Source: Polytrichum commune
Taxonomy: Eukaryota; Streptophyta; Polytrichopsida; Polytrichales; Polytrichaceae
Reading direction: 5' to 3'
Assembly (NCBI GenBank): GCA_950295325.1
Contig: OX485805.1
Span: forward strand, 14,557,501 to 14,621,500
Length of the DNA: 64,000 bases
Part shown: one piece after another, positions 22,761 to 36,200 of the stretch
Numbering within the stretch: the first letter of the stretch is position 1
Layout of the letters: the number at the start of each line of letters is the position of its first letter
Translations under genes and position numbers: made by a program
The notes under the pieces: model-generated
What the model saw: the letters and a program-made list of their open reading frames with translations, nothing else
What the model was told of the DNA's origin: nothing
The model's database searches: none

Positions 22761-25700
22761 CGGATGCCTAGAACCTTATTTCTTAAAACAACTAACCTAC
22801 CCTAGGAAACCCTACTTTAATAACAACCTCAGGGTATTATCTCGGGGAGTTCACTGCGATAATATTAGAAAACAACGTGCGGGAAAATATAAGGTAATTT
22901 ATATTCACAAAAGGAAAAACTTAGAATTTTCTTAGAAGTAATATAGGTGAGTATGTATGATAAAATTTGTATTTTAAATAATATAGGCTTGATACAAATA
23001 ACGCATATTTTTAATATATTTGTAAAAATATACCATAGGATTTAAGGATCCTAGGGTTTTTTTTGAAATAGGGTGTCTTTTTCAGAGGCGGGAAGATTTT
23101 GGATGAAAAACTAGGAGTTTCGGTTGGTCTTGTGTTTGTGTGCTTCAAGCAAGATGTTGTAGTATTAACTCTATACCCTTCTACATTATTGCATGGACCC
23201 TATTTTTTCTTGCTTTGTTGTTGGTGTTTTAATTGTTTTTTTTACACTCAGTACCGTTGTGTTTAATTGTGTGTGTAACTTGATTGAGGAACATGGGCTG
23301 ATTTTGTTGTTTGAAACTGTTTATGAACACTCTTAATGTAAAACCTTGTTGTGCCTTGGATTTTGGTGACTTAGTACTTTGAATGCTCTTAAACCCTTTG
23401 GAGCAAAATCAAATAATTATAATGAACATACCTAGCTTAAAATTAGAGCTTCATCAAATTTAAAAGTAATTATAGGGTCATTTAAAAAACAAGAAAATAG
23501 AAATTTATTAAATAATACGGTACAAAAAATTAAGGATGGATAATTAAATACCCCTTGAATAAATACCCTTGTCACGCACGTGTATACATATATACATGTC
23601 TAGTGAACTCCCCAAGGGTATTATCCGGGTATTAATCCGGTTAGGAAGCCAATCCGGACTTCCGTGGATTTTTGGGCTCCCACACATTTGCAGGGGGTTT
23701 CAAATGCAAGAATAAGCATGTTAATCAGGAAACCTGAGCATCCATGTCTTCATAGGCATTCACGCGGTTCAAAACATGTATTGTAAGACATACTATGCCT
23801 CTCACAATAATGAACATATATAACATCCCCACCATGGCCCATTAACCTCTCCCATGAAGTTTTCGGAACTTCAAGAAAACTACCCATCATTAGAGTTCTT
23901 CATAAAGTAAAGCAAATGAAACCATGGGTTTTGTCCCAAACCTTACTCATTTTCATGTTTTCCAACTCCTACACATTAAATTTACTCTATAAGTCTTGTA
24001 AAAGAATTTCATAGATGTAGTAATATTGCAATACTTCTAGGGTTACACATTAAACAAACTCAAATGAGCATTGATTGTTAAGTAAACACTTCTAGACAAC
24101 TCAAAGATTGAATTGAGACTAATGTGTGTTCAATATTTTTGCTTTGTTCTTTAGCTTTCCAAATGCCAAAGTACACAAAATGTGAATCTTTGCAGAAACA
24201 ACCCCTGGTTTACTACCAAGGGCCTACCTAATTTCCCAAGAGTCGAATAGATGCTTCATTGCCACTGTATATTCACAGAAGAGTGTCACGGGTGTTGAGC
24301 ATTAGTGATGTAGAGTGAACGAAAAATGTACAAGTATATCAAATGGTTGAGTGTTTGAATCTATAAACCTCTGACCCACTAAAGAATCTCTAAAAAAAAG
24401 CAAAAAGATGCAGCTATGACGGCAAAAGGTCCACTCCATTATGTTGTAGTTGATCATCCTTTCAACCTTACCAACATGCACTTTCTCAAACCCTGACAAT
24501 ATTCTTCCTCCAAAACCTACCAGCTTGTCTTTACCGATAATCTCCAACTTCCAAATTCCATCACTTAACCCTCAACCACATCTCTCTCTCTCTCTCAACA
24601 CATAATCACCATAACCACAAACAAAACACACCTTGCCCTGCAACTCCTTTTGAAAACCTTCAAAATTTGTGTTATCAACAACCCTCGTTGAACCGATCCA
24701 CCCACCTCCAAATATGAAAACACTAAACCCTCCTTGAACAAGAAAACAAATCCACTACTACTACAAGCTTCATAGAAACAATAACTTAACCCGGTGATGA
24801 GATGTGACTCGAATGGTACTTACCCCAAGTTCAAAATTTACACTAGAATATTAATGATGATCTTTTGATGTTGCTAATATAGTCTTAGAAACATGTATAT
24901 TTGAAAGTAAATTAAGACTTTAGCTTAGACATTCAGTTCACTCACAAATGCCATTCAAAATCCAACAATTCAAGGGGACACAAACAACTGTTAGTTACAT
25001 CTACTACCACATCTTGCAATTTTCTAATGTTGTAGGAGATGCATATAAAAAACTAGGTTAGGATGTTTATGCTCGGGTAATGTTTGTATTTCATTTCATG
25101 TTCTACCAATTGAGCACATTTTGTGAAATATTGTCATTGTTGGACACACCGGTTGGTATACATCAAACACATTGATCCTAATTCAAGAAAAGGTGCCCCT
25201 AAGACACTCATAACAAACAATAATTCAGCACAAACACGTCCATTGCACGTTTTTGTATTGGACATTTATAAGAAGCTAATCAACGAAAGACAAAAAAATG
25301 CAATCTCCAAGATGAACAAAATAAAAACCTAATACCAAACATTCTAGAAAATCACGGTAGCTCCTACTCCATTCATAAGGGTCAATCAGCCATTCCAGGA
25401 ATTCAACTTCACACGGCTATTGATTATTGATGCAACATGGTATTGCCAATCCCACAAGCATAAACACATGTGGGCCTTCAATTGAATGTTTAACCCTCTT
25501 GTGAAAGCCTTGCCGCTCACAAAGATCAATTGGCAAGCTAAACACAAAAACAATAACAAAAATGCAAGCCTTTCCAATCCTATATGATGGACAAGAAGGA
25601 GCCCTACCCATTATGCAAAGGGAAAATAAAATAAAATAAAATAAAATAAAACAAAAAACAAATTAAACTTGTAGTTTGGATATTGAAGGTTTGATTTGAT

Positions 25701-27040
25701 GGTTTGTGCTCAAATTTTGTCAAATTTGAATTGTCAATTTAGGACAACAATTGCATGATCAAAGTAGGGTGAGCCAAGACTCTCATTGTCTAATCATTAT
25801 TGCATTGGATACCTAGCATGCAATTGTGGAGGGAGCATAAATAATTCATTATCATTTTCACTACACCATTGGTCCTTGCTTCATGTCTTTGTTGGAGTGG
25901 AATTGGCCTAGAATTGGTAACATAGGGAGTCATAGAAAGAGGAGGTGGATGTGGAGGGACATTGGGCATCACATTGTTTTCTTCCACCAAGAATGAACCT
26001 CAACAAATCACCATAGAGTTGTTGTGTTGTCAAGGATGCTACCAAAGGTTGGGAAGAATGTGTTGAATGTGGGCAGAAAATGCTTATGCCAACTTCACAG
26101 CAAAAAAAATCACATCAACCCCACCTTATAGTAACATAAGAAGGGTTCTTGGTGTAGGACAAAATACTCGCCTAGCTAGAGGAGGCCATTGTGGAAGAGT
26201 GGATGGTTTGGTGATTGGCACAAGATGGAGTTCATTTAGCTAGGCAACTAACTCATCAAAGGTGCCTTCTAGAATCACCTTCAAGATGCACTTCAAGAAG
26301 AGGTCATTTGGAGGGGGAGGGAAGATGGATGCCATACCAATATAATTGGACACTACCAACAACTACAATATAAGAGGCCAAATCTTTTAGAGGATATGGC
26401 CAAAGGGAAGCACAACCTTCCTCTTCCAAAGCATGTTGGAACAATGCCCTACATGCTAGGGCATCTTGGAGGTCATTAACTGAAGACATTATAATATTCT
26501 CATTACACTTGTTAAAAAATCCAACCTTTTGTTTGACTCATTGATTTGATGATATAAGTTTTTGTTGTAGACTTTATGAAGTTGATCACCACACGGTTAA
26601 CACCAAATAGGAACTGAATCATTATGCAAAACACAAAAGAAATCATATTGTCACACAAAAGACACTTGGAAATCCACAAATACTACAACTCCATGCATAA
26701 CACAAATGAGCACGACCCCCATAGATTGGATTGCAAATTTGGGAGGAAATTCCACATGCCAATTTTACCATGCCATTTTGAAAAACACAAAAGAAACTCA
26801 TGGACTAAATGTAGTTGATTACTGCATGAATAGTGATTTCTATCAATTGGGGTGTGCCTTGGCTATTTGACCAGTAGTCACATACTGAATGGCCCTCCAT
26901 ATAGGGTTCATCATGAGCACCCTTCTTTGCAAAAGTGCGGTGTGGAGCACCCACAACATTGAGGATGCGGAACAAGCACATTTCCGGTGCCAACTCCAAA
27001 CTGCCACAAACCGATTCACAATCACTCAAAATAATGTTTT
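22761..27040. other. Long AT-rich stretch without a recognised gene
   Basis: Open frames are short and without motifs on both strands. An (AAAAT)n microsatellite lies at 25622-25652 and a CT run at 24582-24596. The phrase GGGTATTATC next to GGGAGTTCACT at 22837-22860 recurs in altered arrangement at 23600-23625. Confidence 0.45.
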
Positions 27041-27469
27041 GTGTTCTCACACGGGGGGATCACTCCATTGTCAAGTTGAACACCACGTGCGACCAAAAAA
27101 AATCTTCTTTTGGTAAGTTGCACCACCAAAATGGGTCAAAATTTTATCAAATGTTTTTCATGAGTAGATATACACAGTACCTATGACATAGTTAAAAGTG
27201 GTAACTAAATTTGATGATTTGTTTTTTTCATAAAACATACCGTTTCTAACTAGAATGACACAAAATTGAACTAAAAAATTTACTAAAAAAATAAAGATGA
27301 CTAAAAATTTCAAAAAATGTATACAAAAGATACTATCAATGGTTATGTATATGTAGAAAAAATATCATAAATTTTAAAATTATATATGGCATGTAATATA
27401 GGGGTAGCAAACTTTGTCCGCACGTGGTGTCAACTTGACAATGAAGTGACCTCCCCGTGTGTTCTCACA
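27041..27469. repeat. Inverted repeat with ~50-bp arms
   Basis: The left arm 27041-27093 (CATTGTCAAGTTGAACACCA inside) is matched by the reverse complement of 27419-27469 (TGGTGTCAACTTGACAATG). An AT-rich spacer of about 325 bp separates them. It could be a small fold-back element. Nothing in it looks coding. Confidence 0.6.
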
Positions 27470-29560
27470 ACCTTTGTGTTTGCATAATTTGGTGGTAGGT
27501 CCTATATATAGTTTGTTTGCATGTTTGCCTTCACCCATGTGCATGACTGAATCTATGTGTATACTCGTCCGATGCTCCAAACAATGCAACAAATTCCAAA
27601 AAATGTTGGAGGGCCGCATCAAAACAAGTGGAGATGTTTGGCACAACTCACTTCATGTCGACAACATGAATGTGCATGTGATCCAAAACATCAGAGGCAC
27701 CCATCATGATCAATGCCATTTCCATTCACATCCATTGCAAGAGACGGTGAACTGATGTGAACAACAAGACTACTTGTTGAAAGGGGGGCGGGCACTATAA
27801 TGTTAGGCTAATCTATTGGCAAGAAGATATTGACATGCGCCAAATTCCCATGTGTGTTGTGTGCAACATGCAAAATACTATTGCTACCCTCACCTACTTG
27901 TAGTGGACTACCATCTTGCAAAAAATCAAAGTTTCATGGGCTCACAACACTTCTTGGCATTTGATGGGCCAACATAGTTTGTATACAAATTGTGAGGGAT
28001 GCATCCATGTTTAGTGTTGGACCATCCCACAATGAATGGCGGCCATAACCCTTACACATGATGCCCTTTGTAGAGTCAACATCCCAATTGAAAGTTTTTA
28101 TTTATTTATTTAAAAAAATCAAGGTTTTGTTTTGTTTGTGCAAGTTTGATGTAAGGCAATTGACGCAACACAAACAATCCGGGGGGGGGGGGGCATGAAT
28201 GTCTCCACTATTGCGATGAATCACTCCATTGTGGGTGCGTTTTGTGTGATGGTGATCCCGACCACCTTGGTGCATTTGGCATTCTTTTTCGGCATTTCCA
28301 AGTAATGTATGCCCCAAGTTGGTCCCACAATGTATGTGAATCCCCCAAAATGTTGGCCAACAAAGGTTGGCAATAGGATACGTCCTTGGTTGATGATCTC
28401 ATAGGTTGTGAATGGCACAAAAGCGGGAGGTAGAAGACCAAACAAACAAACCAACCAAGCAACCAACTAACCAACCCCCCCCCCCTCCCCCCCCCCCAAA
28501 AAAAAAAAAAAAATCGCCGCTAATCACACTAAGTGCTCCACCACAACACTCTAGAGTAGCCATTCACCACTATCAGTGTGTTGTGCGAGAAGTGGACGTT
28601 TGCAATGCAAACTCTATGGAATGGTTGGTCAATGCTAGTAGACAAATATGGCATGGTTAGGGTGGGTGACCTGACACCCTAAGGTGGGCGCCATGCATCC
28701 ACTTCATCACCATCCCTTGAATCCCAACAAACATATAGTAGGTATCAGTTTATGTCCATATGCACAAATCAATTGGGATGCAGCAAATGTGGATGCGAGT
28801 TTGTTGGAATTGTGTGCAAAGTAGATTCATGGGAGGTCAATGTTTCACAACAAATTAACCACATTCATGTTACAAGTGTTGGATTATGATGGTAGACACC
28901 ACCACACGACAACCAAGGCCATTGTAAACATTAATTCCACAAAATTTCACCACCCATTTGGATGAAGTGCACCATGATTGGGTGACGTAACACACACACA
29001 ACCCACCCATCATACACAACATGTGCGCGAACTTTGAAAACCCACCCATTGGCAATTCTCTCACCCAAAATGCATACCCAAAACACAAAACATGCAACGC
29101 CTACCAACTAGACACCAAAACGGTGACGGTTATCCTTGTTGGGTATCATGGGTACTATAATACACAATGATTTTTAGAAATTGGTATTAACCCAATGACA
29201 CCCAACCTACAGGCAAAATAGCAATGAAATGCAAGGTGACAATCAATGTGGTACTGTAGTGAACTTTGGGTAACTGCCACCACAAGGCAGGGTTAATTTA
29301 GACACGATTTCTTCTAGTGTGCTACAACAAGAAATGTAGTCCACATCTAGGAATAGTTGTTATAATTTCTATCATAATTAAGGTCCACCGATAGAAATCA
29401 CATAAAAACTTTCATTCAGTCCATGACTCATGAATTAGTCTTAATTACTTAGAGCATTGTTATGTAGAAATTGATACAACACAACATATGCCACAACTCG
29501 GGCTTGTGGAAATGACAAAAAGAAGTTGTACGAATGCACCCGGGCCGGACTTCCCTATAC
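27470..29560. other. No clear gene; homopolymer tracts
   Basis: A G run lies at about 28182-28193 and a C run followed by an A run at 28477-28514. A minus-strand frame at 28221-28466 contains VGPTWGIHYLEMPKKNAKCT, which has a protein-like look but no family I recognise. It ends near the G run. It may be an old gene or transposon fragment. Confidence 0.4.
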
Positions 29561-29599
29561 AAGAAGTGTTACTTTTTGACCGAAAGAGATACACACCCA

Positions 29600-30259
29600 G
29601 GACCAACTAACAAAGTCAAGAGACTGCCAAAAATCTCCCTCAAATCTATCCTTTCCGTAGATAGATGACTTGTTCCAAGATGCCTGTCAGATCTACGACT
29701 CTGGAAGATTCGAGCCACCTTCGTTGTCTGTTTCTCTTGCGCTCTCTCTCTCTCTCTCTCTCCCTCTCCCTCTCTCTCCGAACCCGACAAGCTTTTGGAG
29801 GAGAAGCATTGCCAGCAAGCCTTGGAGTTTCAGAAGCTCTAATTCTTCTCTCTCGAAAGCGAGCCAAGCCACAGATCAACATCTCCTGGTGCACTTTGGG
29901 GTAAGAAATCTCCACTCTGTTTTCCTTTTTCTTTCTCTCTTCTAAAATCCGACCTGCATCTGCTTTGACAAGTTTTAAACTAATTTCCTGTTTTCCGTGA
30001 ATTTCATCACCTACAAGGCTCCGGATGTTTAAATTATTTTGGGCAGAAATTCGTCTGTAAGGTCAACTGCACGATCCAGGATTTGTTGGCTTTGTTGTGA
30101 CCGTTTGACACTGCATAAGTTTGCTTGTTGGATCGATGCAGTGTTGCTAATTTGAGCTGGAGCTACTGACTTCAAGTTTGCAACTGGGAGTGTGGCCTCT
30201 GGACGTGGTACTGAGGAATATTGCTGAGAACTTATTGAATCGGAAGGGATCATCTGGAG
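29600..30259 (+). other. Possible non-coding transcribed leader with two exons
   Basis: A pyrimidine-rich segment with (CT)n at about 29739-29776 ends in a consensus donor GGG|GTAAGA at 29901. A second candidate exon, 30047-30259, is bounded by GGGCAG and GGAG|GTAAGT. No long plus-strand frame crosses it, so it would be a 5' untranslated leader or a long non-coding RNA. The X8 gene starts 3 kb downstream and could use it. The minus strand over the same interval holds a 74-codon Ser/Gln-rich frame (30029-30253) that follows an AG, an alternative reading. Confidence 0.3.
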
Positions 30260-33080
30260 GTAAGTTGGTGATCGAGTCGATTCCTTTTACATACAATGTA
30301 CATACATTCATACATACATCATCGTGCGTTTTGTGTGAGAATTTCTGCGCAAACTAGAGTGTGAAGTCCCTATGAGGTCTAAAAGGTAGTGAAGTTGCCG
30401 GTGTTTCGATTTCCTGCACACCCCAGACACCGAACATTCGATGTGCTTCTTACTTAAGCCGAGCAAAATGAATTCCGAACTGTCTGTGTGTATGTTTGTT
30501 TTTCCTTTCTTTTCGAATCCTTCTTTATAGCTGGTGTACCACTATTACATGTCTCTTGTAGTTCATAAATTGGTGCTTTTCTTCACAAAATCTGACTACC
30601 ATAACGACTGACTCTCACGTAGAAATGTTGCTAGCATATTTACTAGGGCCATGTCAAAATGTTTGTGGCCAAAAATCCCAGTGGTTTCAAACCAGGTGAC
30701 AGTTTTTGCCAATCTCGTTCTGTAGAACCGAATCTAGTAGGAGATTCGCACATCTGCAGTACTTCTAGGAGTTGCTCGCTCTGTGGTCTCTGTGCATTCG
30801 TCAACTTTTAGGCACCTTCCTGTCTACAAGGCTTGAGCCTCGCTAGTCTAGTACTAGCTGCTTTCTAATAATTCACAAGGACAAGCGTCTCCGTAGGCAC
30901 ATTTACGTTGCTAGGGATAACTCACTTCACCTTATTTAGAACAGCTGATTTAGTGTGGCTCACACTATTCAACACTGACCTACACTAACTGTTTTGAAAT
31001 CACTGGATGTAAACTAGAGAGGGTGTCATTGTATACTATCAAGTCTTGGTGTTGCATGACAAGTCATGAAAACCACTTTACTTAACATGGCACATTAGTT
31101 TTTAGTGTGCCACATTAGATCATATGTTTTAGTGTACATTGTTTGACCATTAGAAGAAGGAAACCCCTACTCTTGAGCCTTCATGTTGTGGCTTGTATAC
31201 AGTGGGCATCAAGTGAAGCAATCTCCCCTTTGATGAATTCTTTGTGAACCCCAAACTTATTCCATGATTTCTTTGCATCCATTGCAATCCATGCAAGGTC
31301 AGCACTTTGCATGTTGAATTGTGATAAAATTTTGTGCCACATCAATTTTATCATGGGGTACAGTCAAGTGGTAGTTATGTGAAAGTGGCACTTTTAATTA
31401 CGTAATAAACAAATTAGTGTCAAAGCTGCCATTTTACTACAACAATGGGTGTAGTGTGGTTTAATGATTTAATGTATTATGCTAGTTAGAGTAGTCAACT
31501 TCATCTCACCCAATGATTGCAAGATCGTTTACGTACAATGTCGATTATGAATAGTGTGGGCCACACTATATTGAGACATGCTATAGTGTAGCTGTATTGT
31601 TCTCATGAGTACAGTAGCAGGTTTATCATATTATAAAAACTTTCTAAGTAAATGTATACTATGCCTCATAAAATATGGCGAAGCACCTCCATTAACATGT
31701 GAGATCCTTTTGGGCAAGTGTGTAAGTACTTCGGTAGGAAGTGTTTGTGGACACCTTTGACATGCGTGTGTTGGAGATACCTTACTTCCTTGCGCAACTC
31801 CCGAAAAAATACCCAAGAGTCCAATTGATCGAATCCGAATCTATAGCTGTACCTTTTTTCAAGGAGGTCGACCTACTCCGCAAGGATTTGTGAAACCCAT
31901 CTATTACATAAGTTGAAGTTGAAAGGGTAGGTAGCTGCAAGCTTTAGAGACCATGAATTAATCTAGGAGATTTCATTGGGGAAGCCTACATGAGGGAAGT
32001 TTTTACACAAACCCCTAATATGGGTGTCACAAATTTCAAGCTGACCTTAAGACTCATGGAATGCTTTACTCAATTTCTTACAATTCAAAATGCAATATTT
32101 TGGATCATGTGAGTCTGAAATACATACATCTCACTGGGGAGTAATTTATGAGATATAAGAGTTAGGATCAAGAATTTGTGACAAGCACTTCATAAGTTGA
32201 AGGTGACATAACTTAAGGAACCTTGTATACCCAATTTGGAAAATTCATTTTTATAAGATATTTGATGGGTTAGAGGGTAGGTGGGTGAAAGGGTCAGTAG
32301 GCAGGTCGCCCACGTGTACCTTGCTCGTCCGCCACGTGTCACCACCTTAGGCAAGCTCTCCAATCCGGTCATTGTGTAGGTTCAACAGTAAAGAGGCTCA
32401 TCCTGGTTGTCCTTTTGACCTTTCAACCTTCTTCCAGTCTTGCAATCTTTTAATCACAACCCAAACATACGTGTGCAGCCAATTCCAGCACACTCGTTCA
32501 GGCATTGTCAGCATTAAAGTTTGAGTCGTCGACAGAAAATCTTTAGAGACATGATGATGATGATGAAGGTGAGGTAATAAGTAAGTAAAACATCCTGGCA
32601 ATGTTGCACAAGATTTAACACTTGACTGACTCATTCACCTCGCCAGGGAATCTCCAACCTTGGCTTATTCTATGCTATCCCTTGCATGCCCTGCCCATGC
32701 TGTCGATCAATCTAACCGAACAGCCTGTAACGAAATTGGCGGTCTCCTTAGGGCCACTTCACATACGAGCCAAGATCTGTTGTGACCATGAAAGTGTGAG
32801 AGCCTAAAAGAAAGTGTCCAAAGGCCGTCCCAAGGCACTTCCAAAATCATGTACTCTTCGGCCGCCTTCTGCACTGAATGCATCGACAGTAGAGCGATCC
32901 CTGAACCCTAAGTTATTCTAATCTAAGTTAAGTATACTAACTTAATCCACCCTACCGTTGCCTGTCAGAGTGAACTGAATAAAGTTAAGTATGCGTCCAG
33001 AGCTCAAGTTGGATTCCGGTTTGCTAAGTTCATTAGTGGTGAAAACTTAGTCTGTGTCAATGCATGTGCGTGCTGCCAAA
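30260..33080. other. No gene recognised
   Basis: Short unassigned frames only. The segment starting at 32751 with GGGCCACTTCACATACGAGC after TTA is one end of the PIF-like MITE family seen complete at 45945-46474. Its other end is missing. Confidence 0.45.
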
Positions 33081-33266
33081 TCTAAGTAGTCGAGGTTGGG
33101 TTGTGAGCTAGTTGCGAGCGAGATTGGGTTGGAGCAAAGGTGAAGGGGAGCTTACAACTGGGAGAATCATCTTCACATGGGCGGAGTTTGAGTTCATTGA
33201 GTTCGTGGGGTTGCCGGGGTCGTTTGAATTAGGGGTGGGGAGGATTCAACTTAGGCGGCGACCACG

Positions 33267-36200
33267 ATGACGAGGATTGCAGCTATGCCGAACAAGTGCA
33301 GGGTGGTGGCTCTGTTGGCTGTATTGGTCTCCCTGCTCCTGCTAGGTAAGCCTCTAGATCTCTACTTCGCCACGAGTTATGATTTCAATCCAAGTTCAAG
33401 TTCAAGCTCAATTCTGTTGCAGCAATGTAATGGATATGGGAGAGTCATCAATTTGCAATAGAGCAGCGTAATCCTCCGGTCTGGTTCGAAAACCGCAAGC
33501 TGAAGAATATTTTAAACTTTGGCGTTTTCTTGCGGCAGTTGGGAAGATTTTCTGCTGCTTGAGGGTTCTAATTAATTAGGTCTACGAGAAGTGAACCATG
33601 CAGACGACAGCAATTCTACCATCCTTCTTCCATGCCAGAAAGGTTTAGCAAAAGGAGAAAACAGGCCCCAAGGTATCCATGTCATGACAAGATTGAAGTA
33701 CTGTTCCCCAAACTTGTGATGATCACACTCCGGTTCAAAATATATTCAGTCGAACTCTTGGAGAGGATAACTGCTCTCGTATACAACAGTCTTCCATTTC
33801 TCGTCTCAAGCACTTTAAAGTTAAGTGTTGTGGGTAACTGTTCACATGTTGGTTAGGTTGACCTGCCAGTGGCGCTTCCTATCCGCGAGGTTCACATGGT
33901 TAAGTGATGACCATTAAGACATCGTTTTTTTTCTTCACTTGTAGTGCCCCCATTCACAAAAACTCCAACATTGGGACCTACTCCTTCTGTGAAGATGCTT
34001 ACAACGAATAGATGCTTTCCTCTACATGATCCATTACCTTGTCTAGTCTAGTGGTTGACTATGTGATCGGCATTCTCTCCAACCTATTCCAGTGTCGTTG
34101 CTCTAGTACTACCGGTGCATCCAATCTGGACTATCTAAATCCCTTCGTATTCGATTGAGCTCACTCAACGTGGGGGTATGTAAATTTCTATCCGAGTACT
34201 ATCCGAGGCATGAACTACTCCTCCGTCACCTATTAGAGAGCTTGAGCCAAACCCAACACTTAGAAGGTGGAAAGAATATGTCTTAACTTACTCCGCAACT
34301 CTCCTCCTGCTGAATAGCTCCCCCCATGCCTTAATTCCACATAACCATTTGGCACATGCGGTTGCGTTCCCCGATTGGGGAAGAGGTTCACTTCCCCATA
34401 CCAGAACCCTCTCCTTCCCTTGTCCTCGATTTACTAGGCCTTCGATCTCCATGATTAGAGGGTCCATACGAGAGAGCGACAAAATGGTTATAATGTCCAA
34501 TAACCCTATTTGGACCTCCCGGCCGTCAAAGGTTACCTTGTAGTTCATAACTGTGTTTAGTTCCATCCACACTAGCATGATCGCTTACATGGATTTCTAG
34601 ACAACTTATGTCCACGTTCCATGTACATATGTCTAATTCGGATAACACAACAATAATTTGGGCACTTGTACTTGAGTGTGTATGTGGTAAGGTGGATCTC
34701 GGAACGGACATCCAGAAGACTGTTTAAAAGGGATCAGACTCTCTGCTCAAAATATGCTAACCATTTCAGGCTTAATAGTCAACACAATTGGGGGATCCAT
34801 ATGACCACTCAATGAGCACGAAAATCTTCACTTTGAAAGCGAATTTGATATTTTTACGAGCTCCGAAATTTATGACCTACAAATGGCTACGGGCATAATT
34901 TGGATTCGTTAATCATCTTGCACTAATTGCGTGTTTCATATCGTACGAGAAGTAGATGTAGAGAGAAAAGCATCCAAATCACACATGTCTTCCTTACATG
35001 TTCCATGTGTTTGTGTTTGTGTTTGTGTTTTTTCAGGATTCGCTCAGGGAGAACGTAACTCGACAGCCAGTCGAGGCTGCAAGTCACATTCCAATGCCTC
35101 CTCCTCATCAATAATAGCATCGAAGGCGCACTTGCACAGGCCTCGAGAACGCAGGCTGACGACGGAAGTGTGGTGCATCGCCATGACCAACGCCTCCGAA
35201 GTCAATCTGCAAAATGCACTGGATTGGGCTTGCGGGCCTTTGCAAGGCCAAGGTCAGGTGAATTGTGGCCCCATCAATTCGGGGGGCGCTTGCTTCGATC
35301 CAGATACGACGCTCCACCATGCCAGCTATGCGTTCAATGCATACTTCCAGCTGAGTAACGGCACCGTCTCCTCATGTAACTTTAGCGACACCGCCACTCT
35401 CACTTACACCGATCCAAGTGAGTCTATCCACAACTCTCCTCCAATATCCACTCTACCCCCGTGCTTTTATTCATTCACTTATTTATTTATTTATTTATTG
35501 TTAGTTTGCTTGCTAAGATAACTAATATTTATTTTGTTTTGGTTATTTTGAGTTTTCAAATGAAACGTTTTTATTCTGTTACTAAAAAAATACAAGCCAG
35601 CAGTACTCGAAGTACAGATAGGGGTAATGCTATTTTTGGATTGTTGCATTGAGCTTGTGTTTTAGTGTGGCATTAAAATTGGTGTACCTTGTTGTTAAAG
35701 TGGTCTTTGTGATTTGTCATGTAGCAAGTTCAAGTGTCATGTGACATCTTCTCTAATTGCCATCTAGTGATTCAAAAATAATAGATTTGGGTCGATGATG
35801 ATGAATAGTGTGCGCCACATTAAAGCAGGTGTAAATGGTGTAGTTTAGTATATCACTCCTCCTTGAGGATAATCTAAATAGCCTAAGCCTTCTTGGGGTA
35901 AGGCAAGAGCTCCAATCTAAAGTGAGTCGATTGATGTCTCTCTTCTGCTTCTTTAATATCCAACCCCCTTCTTTTTGTTGTCAGTTTGTTTTCTATGGTT
36001 GCTAGTTTTTTTTTCGTTTCATTTTGTTTCGTTTTTCATATTTGACAATCAAAAAGTTTTATGTTGTTGTTGAAACTTATCCCCAGTACTCGCAGCAGAG
36101 ATAGGGACAATGGTTACTACAATAAACTTGTGATTTAATGTCCCATATTAATTGGAGTGGTCTTTGGGATTTGTCATGCAGCACCAAGTGTCATGTGACA

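Noticed and set aside
22837-23625. GGGTATTAT / GGGAGTTCACT words as LTR ends of one element
   Set aside because: The words recur in rearranged order without TG..CA termini or target duplication.
29646-29915. Frame with an Arg-Glu run on the minus strand
   Set aside because: It is produced by the (CT)n microsatellite, with no other protein-like feature.
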